Positions 51,421 through 63,346 of a stretch of DNA of 64,000 bases are shown here, piece by piece (within the stretch, counting starts at the first letter, position 1; each line of letters begins with the position of its first letter). The DNA is taken from contig CM065301.1 in NCBI GenBank assembly GCA_032871835.1, forward strand, positions 17,873,291-17,937,290. Reading direction: 5' to 3'. Made by a program: the position numbers and the translations under genes. Source of the DNA: Dipteronia dyeriana (Eukaryota; Streptophyta; Magnoliopsida; Sapindales; Sapindaceae). The notes below the pieces were generated by a model. It did no database searches and was not told the DNA's origin. It saw only the letters and a program-made list of their open reading frames with translations.

Positions 51421-52821
51421 GGCTTTATATTCCTTGAGCACCTTTATTAGCTTTTCCTCTTTCTCTTCATCTAAGTCTGAAGCTATAATTACTGGGAGCG
51501 TCTCATCTTCTCCTAAGAAGGCATATTTGAGAGTGGAAGGGAGTGGTTTGAGCTCTAATGCAGGGAAAGAGTTTGTAGATGGAATTAGAGACTTGTTAGT
51601 CTCATCTTGAATTACCTCATCTAACTCTTCAATTTTTAACTCCTCTTCTAAGTCCTCTTCTTGTTGACTTTATTCATCATCCTCAAAGACATCCTTCACT
51701 TAATCAAGTAACTCATCTAGGCTTTCATTTGCTAGTTCCTCTTGGATTGCAGAATTAATTACCTCCACCGAGCAACAATCGACTGAATAGCAATCATCGG
51801 CTGCCTCAGGTAGTTTTAATGATTCAAAAACCTTGAATTCCACAGTCTCATCTAATACTGTCAGTGTAAGCTTTCCATTCTATACGTCAATGAAGGTTTT
51901 TACAGTTGCCATGAAAGGTCTTCCCAGTAGTATTGGTTCACTGCCTCTTTTCTTGGCTCCTTCTTCCATGTCAAGTACTATAAAATCTACAGGAATAATA
52001 AGATTATTTACCTGAACCAACACATCTTCAATATATCCTCTTGGGTATCTAGCTGAGCCATCGACCAACAAAAGTGACATGCTTGTCTTCTTTAGATTAT
52101 TCAACCCCAATTGCTCATAGATGTCATATGGCATCAAATTGATGCTGGCTCCAAGATCTAACATTGCTCTTTCCAGGGTAATACCTCCAATAGTAATGTT
52201 GATACAGAAACTTTCAGGATCTTGGAGTTTAGGTGGCAAAGACTTTTGAAGGACTACATTGGCACTTCCGGTTATCAACTCCTGATGATTTTTAAAAAAT
52301 CTTGGCTTGTAAGTGTGGAGATTTTTGAAATTTTTTGCATAAGTGAGCATCTTCTGGATCATCTCCAATAAAGGCAAATTGACATTAACTTTTGATAGAA
52401 TGTCATATATGTCTTTATATGATTTCTCTAACTTGTTTTTTTGCAATCTTCCTAAGAATGAAACTGGAGGAATATATGGATTAGGAGACTTGTGTAGAAG
52501 TGGTAGTTTGTTGGATTTTTCCACTGCTTCGTCTTTCTTTTTTCCTGATGACATATTTTCTCCTGAAGTACCTGAAACATTAGAAAATTCATTAGAAAGT
52601 TCAACAAGTCCATTATTTACCAGTTTCTTACCATTCCAGAGAACTGTCATAGCCTTTGCTTGTTCAGTATGGCTTGGAAATTTTCCCGGTTCACTTATTT
52701 GATTAGCTTCAGCTAGTTGCCCAATTTGTGTTTCTATCTTTCTTAATGAAGCATCAAAATTCTGCATTCTCATATCAGAGTCTTGGAATCTTTTGTCCAT
52801 ATTTTGTATAAATTGATTCAT
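51421..52821 (-). pseudogene. Athila-type gag C-terminus, aspartic protease and linker
   Basis: The frame 52821-51880 starts with a coiled-coil-prone MDKRFQDSDMRMQNFD region and a Lys/Ser-rich spacer. It then carries the protease: AMLDLGASINLMPYDIY (about 52165-52115) with the DLGAS active-site variant usual for Athila-like elements, and EPILLGRPFMATV (about 51940-51900). 51880-51421 is an acidic linker (EEDLEEELKIEELDE) with two stops, leading to reverse transcriptase. Confidence 0.8.
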
Positions 52822-53954
52822 TGTATCTTCTAATGATAGATTTATGGGCTGAGATACAGGAATCTGCTGGGTATCGGCATTTTACTATCTCTGGCCATAA
52901 TTGTTGTTATTTCCCCACTGATTCCCGGTACCTTGATTATATCTCCAGGAGAAGTTTGGATGATTTCTCCATCCTGGATTGTATGTGTTTGAGAAAGGAT
53001 CATTCCTAGGTCAGAGTTGAAATTGTTCATAGCTTGTACTTCTTCCTCATCATTAGGTCAAGGACCTCTTGCTTGATACATTTCCGCACTATACCCTGAT
53101 TGCTCATATCCATTGCGTTGTTCTTCTCTAATTTGTCCCACCTGATTGACAAGTACTTCCATAGTTTTCTGCATTTGTGACATTTGCATTGAGTTCCCGG
53201 CACTAGTATCTACCTCATAGACTCCCTTCCTTCTCCTAGAGTTCTTCTCGCGGGAATTTCTAGCAAGTTTTTCAAAGATAATTTGCAATTCTTCTTGAGT
53301 CTTGTCAGTCATGGATCCTCCACATGCATTATTCACTGAAACAGTTGAGACGTCATTCAGTCCATCATAAAACCACTACCAGAGTTGGTGCATTTGATAT
53401 CCATGCTGAGGACAATCAAATAGAAGCATCTTGTAACGTTCCCATGCATCATATAATGACTCTTGGTCCCCTTGAAAGAAATTTGTAATCTTGGACCTGA
53501 TCTCACTGGTTTTCTGAGGAGAATAAAATTGATCAGTAAGTCTATCTACTACCTCTTCCCATGTTGTTAGTGAAGTTGGAGGTAAAGTCAAAAGTTATGT
53601 CTTCGCCTTTTCCTTGAGAGCATGTGGAATACACCTCATACACAGCTGGTTTTCTATCACCCTGGTGTTTGGAAAATCTTGAATTGCAGCATAGAACTCT
53701 CTAAGGAATTTAAGCACATCTTCATTCGGAAGTCCATAGAAAGCAGGCAGTAGATTGTAATGGGAACTTTTCAGCTCATAGTTTCTAGCTGCCTCATCCA
53801 GTGCAATGCATAGAGGGTGATTATCAACTATAGGCCTGCTATAATCCTTCATGGTCTTGGTAGGTACAACTGGTAGATCCGGAACCTCTTGAATGTTGCG
53901 ATTTCCGTCGTCTCCCATTGTTCTTTGTCCAATACGATCAATGTTGTCGTTCAA
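52822..53954 (-). pseudogene. Athila-type gag, broken
   Basis: Starts at ATG 53954. Segments in one frame with stops near 53594, 53375 and 53057: HPLCIALDEAARNYELK, EDVLKFLREFYAAI, TTWEEVVDRLTDQFYSPQKTSE, QESLYDAWERYKMLLFDCPQH, typical of the Athila-lineage gag core. The downstream part (53030-52842) is shifted and in another frame reads an Asn/Gly/Trp-rich YNPGWRNHPNFSW-type region. It lies directly downstream of the primer-binding site and leader. Confidence 0.8.
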
Positions 53955-54159
53955 TGGTAGTACTTCTCCTTACAGTGATATTCTACCTTGCATTCACCGT
54001 TGACACCTGAAACAAAAGGCAAACACACAGTAAACTATGAAAATAAAATAAAATTGAATAAAATAAAAAACTAAAAATATGAATTAAATGACTCTACTAC
54101 CTAACTAATTAAATCTATTACTAAAACTAAAACTAGAATTAACCAATAAATTCAATTGT

Positions 54160-54177
54160 TCCCTGGCAGCGGTGTCA
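54160..54177 (-). promoter_or_regulatory. Primer-binding site (tRNA-Asp type)
   Basis: On the minus strand TGACACCGCTGCCAGGGA, a slightly decayed version of TGGCGCCGTTGCCGGGGA, the site complementary to tRNA-Asp used by many plant Athila-type elements. It lies 11 bases inside the LTR end. Confidence 0.75.
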
Positions 54178-54188
54178 AAAACTTGAAG

Positions 54189-55510
54189 TGATGTAAATCG
54201 TGTTTATAAAAACAATACTCGCAAGTACACGAATCGTGAAGATATCGTACAACGGCAAGTAAGGATCGTTCCCACGAGGAAAAGTGATTTATTTGGTTAG
54301 ATCTAATTCTAATTAAAGTTAAACTAAAAACAACCAGAAATTGATGGTGGATTGATTTAAACTAAAAACTAAATTAAATTAATCTAATGAAAGAAATTTA
54401 GAATATTGGTTTGTGATCAATGGAAGAAAAACTAGGTCATTAATGCTCCCCTACTATGTCTACTCAATGTTTCGAATTGACTGTGAAAACATAATATTAA
54501 TCAAGTTAAGGGTTCATTCCTATCTTAAGTATGATTGTTACTGTATGATCCTGGGATGAATCAAGTGTTCTCAATTATAATTTACCCATAGATCAATGGC
54601 GCAAACTACAATCGAGAACCCATTGAGTGCAAGAACAATGAACCAAAACGTACTTGCATAGATCAATGCTAAGATCAGTTTTATCCATTCAATTGAATAT
54701 TAATTAAGATTACGTATAGATCAATACTCCAACCTCAATCATTAAATTATCAAAATACTAAATTCATGTCAAAGTATGATCATGCATTAACAAGAAGAAA
54801 GAATTAAGACATATGATGAATTGAATGAATCAAAACTTAATTTAATTAAATATAGTCAATTCTAACAAAGAGCATTCATAGAGGTTCACATTGATTCCCC
54901 AGTATGGAATTAGTTACACATGGCGAAAATAGAAAGAGAAAAGAAAGAAACAATAAAACCCATCGATGAATTCTTCTTCGTCTTCAATCTTCGATGTATA
55001 AAGATGAATGTTGATGTGTTGTGATGGATTGGTAGTGGACGGCTCTCCTCCAACAATCGAAAAACATCTATTTATATAGATTCTCTTTTTAAAATAGGGT
55101 TTAGAATTCCCAAGACACCAAGGATTCGCACGACCGCTCCCTAAGCCGCAGCACAGACAGCTTGCCCAGACCGCGGTGGATCAAACGGTGTGCTCTCTGT
55201 GAAGTTTCACGGTGTAGACCGCTTTGGAGGCACTACCTTGACAGTGGTACAGACCGCAGTTGTTGAATATGATACAGGCTGTGATTCTCCAGTCTTTAGA
55301 CCGCGGTGAAGGCACTGCTTGGGCAGCGACCTTCACAGCGGTAATGGACAAAATTGCTCATTTTTGCTTCAAATCTTCCAAACACAACATTAAAGTCCAA
55401 TGTCCTGAAACATGCTCAATCACACAAATTAAATACCTAAAAATGCTCAAGAAACAATCAATTGATAGGCGAAAAGGGGATTAAAAACATATACAAATAA
55501 TGACCGATCA
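54189..55510 (-). mobile_element. 5' LTR of the Athila-type element (1322 bp)
   Basis: Minus-strand start TGATCGGTC (55510), U3 with CCGCGGT-type motifs (55345-55130), TATA box CTATATAAATAG (about 55080-55069), and end GATTTACATCA (54189). The part adjoining the primer-binding site contains the CGTGGGAACGATCC phrase (about 54265-54280) common in such elements. Confidence 0.75.
55130..55345 (-). repeat. Second array of CCGCGGT-type motifs (U3 of the 5' LTR)
   Basis: GACCGCGGTGG, GACCGCTTTGG, GACCGCAGT, GACCGCGGTGAAGG, CACAGCGGT and similar sites lie in about 215 bp just upstream of the TATA box on the minus strand. Confidence 0.75.
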
Positions 55511-55515
55511 ACAAT

Positions 55516-55729
55516 CCCAAATTTTCATGTTCGCTACTCATAACCAACAATTATTTAAATATAGTGATGGAAAAAATAGAGAATAATTAGCTAGAATGGT
55601 TGCAGTAGAACATTTACCATTTAGTTTAGATGAAAAGGTTAGTTTTATTAATTATCGTCAACGAGCATTAAATCTTGTTGCATGTCGAGTTCCTAGAGTC
55701 ACGTTCACGGAAACACTTGAAAGGCATTT
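55516..55729 (+). pseudogene. hAT-2 transposase, second piece
   Basis: It continues the frame of 46209-46638: SQIFMFATHNQQLFKYSDG, a TAA at about 55584, then LARMVAVEHLPFSLDEKVSF and YRQRALNLVACRVPR. This is the usual block between the BED finger and the catalytic core. It is cut at 55729 by the solo LTR. Confidence 0.85.
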
Positions 55730-56991
55730 TGTTAATAGTAAAATTTGATCAGGGGTCAAAGAGAATTTTTTCACTTTCCCGCCACAATTCAAAGCCCATA
55801 ATTGGCATTCATGAAACCCGGGTAGACCATAAAGCTTCTCCACAGGAGCAGGGAAGGCCAGCCCGGCTTCAAAACTATCAGAAAGCAAGCTAGATGCGAC
55901 TAGGATGGGCCCCCACACGAATACTGGAACCCGAGCTTCCCCAGACCACCTATCGGGGAACCTCGGTTCCTAAGGTCGAGCTCCTCAACCACCCTGTAAA
56001 AGCCAGGGGGTCTTCAAGCTCAAGAAACATTCGAAAGAAGCCCGACAAGCAAAGTAGGCCCTCTCCGGGTTAAGATTTTCAGAGGAAAACTTAACACTAG
56101 TCTTAGACAGAATCCCACCAACCTCTCCAGAAGCTAGATGTCCCTACTGGGCATGAAAGAGGAATCACGCCTAAATCTACACTACCCCGACTACCTCCCA
56201 AGAATGTCTACAGGGACACCTCAAGCTCCCAATGGTCAGGGAAAATCCATCCCAAGCTCCTAAGAACAGAGTCGAAGCATGAATCCACCTCGCTCTATGA
56301 GACGACAAGCAGCTAGCTCGGTGACCTCCATGAAAAACCATGCCGCGATAACATACAATATCATATCTATGTGATAACCAACATTAATTCCGTATACGTG
56401 TGAGTCAAGAGTTTGATTCCTAAAAGGAAACAAACTCATTTTCATTAACAATATCATCGTTTCCGCTATTTACTCGGGGTCAACAACTTTTAAATAAAGG
56501 ATCCCGCCCGATAAGAAGAAAACAGATTCGTAGGATCGTGGCGGGATATCCGCGAATTCAAACCTACTTGGACTAGATATAAATAGGGCCAAGCATGATA
56601 CATAAAATAGATATGAAAAAAGAGAAGTAGAAATAGACAAAAAACAGAAGGAGAACGACAAATAGAAGAAAAGAAAAGAAAAGAAAATAAGAGGGGAATG
56701 CCTAAATTCTGTATTCAGAACACGGCCGCATTTGTTTCCATTATTCGACAAGCACAAAGTTGCCACATTCCTAGATCCTATAGAGACTGTAAGCATATGA
56801 GAGAGTGATCTGTATATCGAAGCAAGTAATCAATAATAAAAGCTCTCATTTATGTTATTGCAATCCAGCCTCTCGTTTACCTCTAAACAGGTCAGGTATC
56901 AACGGTACCTGACCCCGACCACCACTTCTGTGGTAGTGGTCTCGAGGGTGTTAGTAGGAATTTCCCATCCTGGGCAAATTTCTTGTTAACA
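55730..56991 (+). mobile_element. Solo LTR (1262 bp) in hAT-2
   Basis: It begins TGTTAATAG and ends GTTAACA (TGTTAA/TTAACA inverted ends). Flanks CATTT (55725-55729) and GATTT (56992-56996) form a 5-bp duplication with one change, and removing the unit plus one copy keeps the hAT-2 frame. It contains a TATA box (CTAGATATAAATAGGG, about 56574) and the GGTCAGGTATCAACGGTACCTGACC palindrome (about 56890-56915). No internal retroelement region, hence a solo LTR. Confidence 0.8.
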
Positions 56992-56996
56992 GATTT

Positions 56997-58524
56997 ATTA
57001 TAAAGGAAAAATATTTTGGAAAAATATTTTGACAAATATCATGATCGTGTTTTCGTATGTGCCGACATGTGAAGTGATCATTGACGAATGCATTCATATT
57101 TGGGTGTCATATGTCATTAAATGGATAATGCATAGACAATTCAAAAAAGAATTCTTGCATTTAGACTTTTTGATGATGCACACACAGATGCTAATATTTT
57201 TAAATATCTTATAATTATTTTTGAAGAGTATGAAACTCAAAACAAAAAAATTTCAGTTGATTTTGATAATGCTTCCAACAATACTGTTGTTATTCCTTCT
57301 TTACTTGATTTATGCAAACCTTATTTTTGTGGTAAAAAAATTTCATCAAAAATATGGGTGTCATGTTTTAAATTTATGTGTTCAAAAAGATTTAGACACT
57401 CTTCAAGATTTTATTGACCCTATTAAAAATGCCCTCTATTATTTGTAGAAACATTTTTCCGCAACTAAAGCATGAGCAAAATTTTATAACACAAAGTGGT
57501 ATGCATCCTATGATTTCCCCGTGATGTTCCAACACATTGGAATTTTACAAATAAATTGTCTGCTCAAAGTTTTGATTATAGGGATCTATTAGTTAGTTTA
57601 TTCAATATAATATTAGTTGCATTAATCTATATGCAGCACGTTAGGATGCTTGTATAAAAATTTGGAAAGTTTTTAATAATGTTACTAACAATTTATCTGG
57701 TGTTTATTATCCTACAACTAATTTATTTATTGTTGAGAGTGTTAATATTACTAGTGCATTTTCTCATTGTGTACTTGACCCAAACTTACTAGAGTTTGTT
57801 AATGCTATGAAATAAAAATGGTTAGATTATTATAAGGAGTTTCCAAATATTTATGTGATTGTATTGTGTTTGATCCACGTTGTAGATTATAAAATTTGTT
57901 TAAATATTTAACTGTTTATTATCGATGTTTAGAAATAGATTATGATATTGATATGGCTTCTTCTAGAGTCAAGGCATTATTGTATGATATATATGACGAA
58001 TATCTTAGAGTTTATGGTCTGTCATTGAATATAGAAGTTCCACCAACTCCAAATGTATCTCGGTCCACATCATCCTCCACATTTATGAATTTAGGGTTAA
58101 TCTGTTAGCAAAAAATAATAATTACGAGGTTCTTCTTTATCAAGCTCGAACTCATATTCCGAGCTTGAATTTTATCTAGGTACCTCTTTTGAGTTTATGG
58201 AAGACAATGTTGTTGAAAATTCTGATATCAAACACCGGTGGAATAAGCATGAAAGGTATTTTTCGATCTTGGCTATTATAGCTAAACAAATTCTTCAACA
58301 ACATTTTCTACTGTGGCTGTGGAACAGGAGTTTAGCACCGGTGAAATATTTTGGACCTAAGATGCTCACTTTTAAGTTCGCAATCAATTCAGATACAAGT
58401 TTGTGTTGATGATTGGACCAAGACGCAAAATAGACAACAAGAAATCGATCAGGATGTAACCTACGATTTCTTCAAAGATGACCAACATACTGGAAGTGGA
58501 ATGAATGATCATGACAATGAATAG
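56997..58524 (+). pseudogene. hAT-2 transposase, catalytic and C-terminal dimerisation part
   Basis: Readable in shifting frames: KYHDRVFVCADM, then a core around QKRILAFRLFDDAHT and FDNASNNT (about 57260), CHVLNLCVQKDLDTLQDFI (57361-57417), a SAFSHCVLDPNLLEFVNAMK block (about 57755-57812) and the hAT dimerisation domain (WNKHERYF, STVAVEQEF, VCVDDWTKTQNRQQEID at 58404-58454). It ends at TAG 58522-58524. Many stops, several where TGG (Trp) has become TGA. Non-functional. Confidence 0.85.
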
Positions 58525-58660
58525 TGACGGTGCCACCTCACACAACGTGTCCACGTCATCACCAAACCTACAATAAAAGGTAAGAGAACTACGTGGCTTT
58601 TGATTTCTCTAAACCCCAAGAGAATATGTAGACAATTTAATTATGGTAAAAATTAAGTGC

Positions 58661-58967
58661 TCGTTTGGTTGAGCTTTCTACTGCCTCAAAATGTCTAAAA
58701 AAGGCTATTTGAATTTTTTAGAGTTGTTTGGTTGGGCTTTTGAGATCGTCTATTTTAAACTGAGTAGAGGTTAGTAGAGTTAAAACCTGTACTAGGTAAA
58801 AACTCATTAGGAGGTGCTTCTCCAAGTAGATTTTTTTTTTTTAAAAAAAAGTCTACTAACCAAACAACTATAATTTATTTTTTAAAAAAAAACTATATTT
58901 CTAATAGATCTACTGCAAATAGATCTTTTAAAAATAGAGATTTTTCAAAAGTCCAACCAAACAAACT
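58661..58967. mobile_element. MITE (307 bp) in the 3' part of hAT-2
   Basis: The ends TCGTTTGGTTGAGCTTT and AAAAGTCCAACCAAACAAACTC are inverted, with internal AGTCTACT/AGTAGA pairs making a foldback. Flanks TTAAGTGC (58653-58660) and CTAAGTGC (58968-58975) fit an 8-bp duplication with one change, suggesting a hAT-type MITE. No coding capacity. Confidence 0.65.
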
Positions 58968-59225
58968 CTAAGTGCAAGATTGCAAAGCCAATTTTACATT
59001 TTTTTAGTTTTATTTTAATTTATTTTGTAATTTGTCATATATTTATTTTATTTTAATTTCGGGTGACCCAATTAAATGCATTTACAATTTTACATGTCTA
59101 AGTTTTTTTTTAAATAATAATAAGTAAAAAAAAAAACTGGTTTCAAACCGTTAGAACTGGATTGACATCCGGTTCCGAACTGGGAATCGGACTGAACCGA
59201 AACCGACAACATGTCTACTCCTTAT

Positions 59226-59866
59226 ACAACGAGGATACTCTCCCATCTAGAACCAGTCATCACCAAGAGTTCAAGCATATTTACCCTACTTTGTACAAAA
59301 ATTCTTTAATATCTCTAATAATCAAACCGACAAACCAACCCACATTAATAGAACCGCAACATCAGATCCCACCACCAAAAGACCTGGGCTTCTATATTTC
59401 TTCTTAAGTTTGTGCAATCTGCTTTTAAAATATTGAATTTTGACAATGAGAATACATACTGCGAGGCAAGGTACAAAAATAATAAATGTATCACGGTCCA
59501 ACGTCGCTTGTTGTAAAGAGGATTCATCCAATCCGAGGATATTCTAGTTCGAGTTGCTGCAGAAGTACGGTCTTGGGCTCATAAGTCCCTCTTGTTGAAT
59601 TTGTAAGTTTTGAGTTGGAATGACTACGGCGAGTGGTTGCATCTTTGTATCTAACCAAAACAACGCGCAAGACTTGTTACGCAATCAAATTGCAACTTAT
59701 AAACTGAAATGCAAAACTTTATGTTGAAGCAGTTACTACAAACAGTGATATTATTTTATTGATTTTTTGGTTTTCCATAAAATAATGATATAATTTAAAT
59801 TGGAAATGAAAAGATTAAAATGGTTGGCTGTGGAGGAGTGTAGTCTCAGTTTGAATCGTTTGATCG
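59226..59866 (+). promoter_or_regulatory. Upstream region of the RINT1/MAG2-like gene
   Basis: No gene. It should contain the promoter and 5' UTR of the following gene. 59530-59640 (around ILVRVAAEVRSWAHKSLLLN) looks like a scrap of an old retroelement frame but is too short to classify. No clear TATA box. Confidence 0.35.
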
Positions 59867-62800
59867 ATGGAACGTTCAGAGTTGCCCAAACACAGTGAGC
59901 TCTCACTGCAACAGCTAGGGTTTCTAAATCACCATTTCAACACCCATGAAGATTTATCTACCGCATCACGTCTCTTTCAATCACTCACCAATCAATCTTC
60001 CCAATTGGACGCTGATCTCCTACGTCTACGCACCAATCTTACCAAGCTCGCTTTCTCTTGGATTTCTCCTTCTTTTCATATCAAAACTGCCTTTCACAAT
60101 CTCAATTTCAACATTCAAAATGTCAGCCTCCAAACATCCAAACGTCAGTTCTCTTTTTAATCTCTTATCTTTCAATTTTTTATTTTTTTTTTGCTGACTG
60201 ATGATTTTTAGGCTGTTTGGTTTGCTGGGTTCATTGAAATATTTGTTTTTTTTTTTGTAGGTGTGCTTGCTTCGAAGAAAATTCAACAGATTTTGATTGA
60301 GTTGGCTCAAATTGCTAAAGAATCGCGGCGGATTGAAACTATCCACAAATATATTGGTGAATTTACACCCTCCTTGTGTTTTTCTATTTCAAATTTTGAC
60401 TCTTTCTATTAGATTCTATGCAAATATGCAATCCATGAATACATATGTTACTCCAACTGATATATTTGATTGCTTGATTCAACTAATTTACGACCTTTAA
60501 TTAAAGCTATGTAGTCAGTTTGGTAATTCCTTATATTTTTCCAAATTCTGGCATTCTTGATGATCACTAGATTCATATAGACTTTTTTCCTAAAATATAT
60601 CTTACTAACTCCGTATTGATATCAGCTACCATTAACAAAGTAAGTGATAGTAAATACAACATTTGTATTGGTGGTATTGATTTAAACCCAGACCCTCTTA
60701 CACCAATGAAGTAGAGGTTCAAGGATTGGGGAGATGGACTAGGATAGGGTGGGCTTATTTATATTAATCAATAATATGTGAATCATTTGCATTTCATCTT
60801 ATAAGATTTTTTGTTGTCACATTACAGGTCTTGGGGTCAAATCTCCTTCGCAAAAGGGATTTGGGTAGGATTCAAAAGGGAATAAATAGTATTTGTTAAT
60901 ATCTACAACTATTTTCTTCACTTGAATTCTTTCGCACCAAACATGATGTGTCTGTATTTTGAGTTTAAATTGTTGCCTTAATTTGCGGTTCACTGAAAAA
61001 ACTTTCCCTTCTCTCCATCTCTTTTAATGGATTACTAAATTGCAATCTGTATGTTTAGATTTTGTGTGTTTCTTTCACATCCAATTGCACATCTTTTGTC
61101 CCAATTTTAGCAATGATTTTTCTTTGTAGCCTATTAGGCCACGGCTAAGCTTTTGGTCTTCCAGATACTGCTTTAAGGCTAGAAGCTTTGGTAGGAGATC
61201 TCGAGGATGCAGTTTTCTCTTCACTAAATCAACCCAATGAGAATATATTCTCAGCAGCAAAGCTTACAAATTCACCTATTACAACAGTAATGACTTTCTC
61301 CTTTGTTTCACTTGTATATTTTAGTGTATGCTGGAACAGAAAAACAATAAGTGAGGCTACCAGATCATTGATACATTCATTCTTGTAATGCAGGACTTCA
61401 GACGAAAGGAAAAAAGGTTACATAAAGCCATAAAAGCTCTAAATGATATTGAACAACTTCTGATTGGTATTGCACAATTCCAACCTCAGTGGCATCATCT
61501 TTTGACGTCTGTTGACATTAGAGTAGATAAGTCTTTGGTTGTTATCCGACCGCAAATTTTTGCAGATTATCGTACTCTTCTTGCTTCTATAGGATGGCCA
61601 CCTGAACTTTTAACATCAAAAAGTGGATATGGAGACATCGCCGGAATTCCAAACCCCCTAGATTATATGCAAGGAGACCTAAGGGAATGTTACTGTCATA
61701 GTTTTTTAGCGCTTTGTGATTTGCAGCTTCTACAGACACGACGTGAAAAACGGCAGCTTAATCTTTTGTACCAGGAGTGTGATGTTGGACTTTGGGCCAT
61801 TAATGAATTGGTATCTCCTATTGCATCACGAATAGAATACCACTTCCTGAAATGGGTTGAGCAGCCTGAATATATTTTTGCCCTCGTTTATAAGATTACA
61901 AGGGACTTAATTGTGGGAGTAGATTATGTTTTGGGGCCTTTGATTGATAAAGCTAGAGTGAAAAATTATAGTGCAAAGGAAGCTTGGGTGTCTGCGGTGG
62001 TCCAAACGCTGTTAGAATTTTTGACAAAAAGAGTTTTTCCAGCTCTTGCTGAACGATACAAAGAGAAAAATTTGAGATCAGAAGTTATATCTTCATGGCT
62101 TCATTTGATAGACCTTATGGTGTCATTTGATAAACAGATGCAATTGCTACTAAAGTCAGAAAGTTGTCTCTTTTCTAGTAACTCTGAAATGTTTGAAGGA
62201 ATCTTGAGAGGCAAGTCACTATTAATGATATTTTATGACAGGCCAGATTGGCTCAAAGTTTGGGCGAAGGTAGAGCTCAAGGAGGCCTGCAAGAAACTAA
62301 AAGCAGATCTGAAAGATGAGAAAGCTTGGTTAATTGATAATCAATGTAATGTTGACCTTCATATTGATAAAAAATCAGAACAGTTTTTATTATCTACGAG
62401 AGAAGATCATAGATCTCCAGTCATAGCAGACTCTGCCCTGAAAATTGCTTGGGAAATGATTCAACGGTGTAAAAGTTTTCCTGCCATTTTACCACGCCAG
62501 AAGTTTATAAGGTCAACTGCAGCCAGATTCATCTGGTACTTTCTTAATGTATTGCTTTTGCGGTGCAAGAAAAGTGAATTATCTCTCGACTGTCCTGCCG
62601 ATGACACCTTAATGACAATGTGTGGATCCATCAATGCTGCTAGATATGTCGAATCTAAACTGCGGGAATGGAGTGATGATGTGAACTTTCTGGAGATGAC
62701 ATCTTTTCAAAATGATTCTGGCATCACTAGAGAAGATGGTGCAACTGATTATAATTGTTTCTTTAGGGAAGAAATAAGCTGTTTACTTGAGCTAGAGACT

Positions 62801-63346
62801 AATTGGCTAATGGAGATGATAGCTTTTCTTCTTCGTCAATTTGAAACTCTTTCCTGTGAGTACATCCAAAATAAGGATCGTTTTGAGCAAGAGGGTCTAA
62901 ATGGAGATTCAGTAGCCAAAGATTTAGCTTCTGCAATATCCATCGATTTTGTTGAACCTCTGGATGATTTGAGAAGCAATCTTCGTGCTTTAAATATGAA
63001 CCTCAATCGAAAGGATTTCATGGATTTATGGAGAAGCATTGCTGATGGGTTGGACCATTTTATTTTCTGCAGCATTTTCACGAGTAAGATCCGGTTTTCA
63101 AGTAAGGGGATCAACCAGTTTAGAGTTGACATGCAAGCGTTGTTTGTTGTCTTCCAACCTTTTTGTGCTCGGCCAGAAGCATTTTTCCCTTGTATTAGAG
63201 AGACTCTTAAGCTGTTAAAGATTAGCATGGAAGAGGTAAAGCATTTGCAAGTAGTTTCATCAAATGATAGAGACTTGAGTTGTTATGGAGTTTCTCACTT
63301 ATCTTTTGACCAAGTTCATACAATTTTGAGAAATAGAAAGCTGTGA
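59867..63346 (+). CDS. MAG2L: RINT1/TIP20-family vesicle-tethering protein (MAG2-like), 4 exons, 815 aa
   Basis: Members are subunits of the Dsl1/NRZ-type tether on the ER that receives COPI vesicles from the Golgi; plant MAG2 works with MIP proteins and is needed for export of seed storage-protein precursors. Exons: 59867-60143, 60261-60356, 61165-61286, 61394-63346; all GT-AG joints keep one frame of 815 aa. Residues 1-120 form the N-terminal region (LSLQQLGFLNHHFN) with heptad-like leucines. The RINT1/TIP domain spans about 180 to the end, with blocks such as FADYRTLLASIGWPPELL, FALVYKITRDLI and SSWLHLIDLMVSFDKQMQLL. Exon 4 encodes 650 residues and is intact. The length suits plant MAG2/MAG2L (about 800 aa). 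MAG2L rather than MAG2 is my judgement from remembered sequence and is less certain. Confidence 0.9.

Larger units (their letters stand above)
46639..55510 (-). mobile_element. Athila-type Ty3/gypsy element (8872 bp) inserted in hAT-2
   Basis: Target-site duplications ACAAT (46634-46638 and 55511-55515) and ends TGAT/ATCA bound the insertion. Removing it with one TSD restores the hAT-2 frame exactly. On the minus strand the order is: LTR (55510-54189), primer-binding site, gag, protease, reverse transcriptase, RNase H, integrase, the conserved GGTGGGAGGCAATCCACCC block (about 48574-48592), then an LTR-like region to 46639. The protease loop DLGAS and overall layout fit the Athila/Calypso lineage. 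The left-hand LTR position does not match the right-hand LTR. Frameshifts and stops make it non-coding today. Confidence 0.85.
45601..59217 (+). mobile_element. hAT-2 element, about 3.2 kb originally, swollen to 13.6 kb by nested insertions
   Basis: Both ends carry GGTTC(A/C)G-type subterminal repeats; the left end CATACATGACGACGGTTCAG aligns with the reversed right end TAGACATGTTGTCGGTTTCGG. Flanks CTCCATAT (45593-45600) and CTCCTTAT (59218-59225) look like an 8-bp duplication with one change. Subtracting the Athila-type element (46639-55510), the solo LTR (55730-56991), the MITE (58661-58967) and one TSD each leaves about 3.16 kb, the normal size of an autonomous hAT. It contains a TATA-like CATATAAATA (45923) and the plus-strand transposase in three pieces. 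Confidence 0.75.

Noticed and set aside
59322..59531. 69-codon frame with a hydrophobic segment upstream of the RINT1/MAG2-like gene
   Set aside because: Minus-strand frame in non-coding flank with no family resemblance; probably chance.
62836..63228. 130-codon minus-strand frame
   Set aside because: Antisense shadow of exon 4 of the RINT1/MAG2-like gene.
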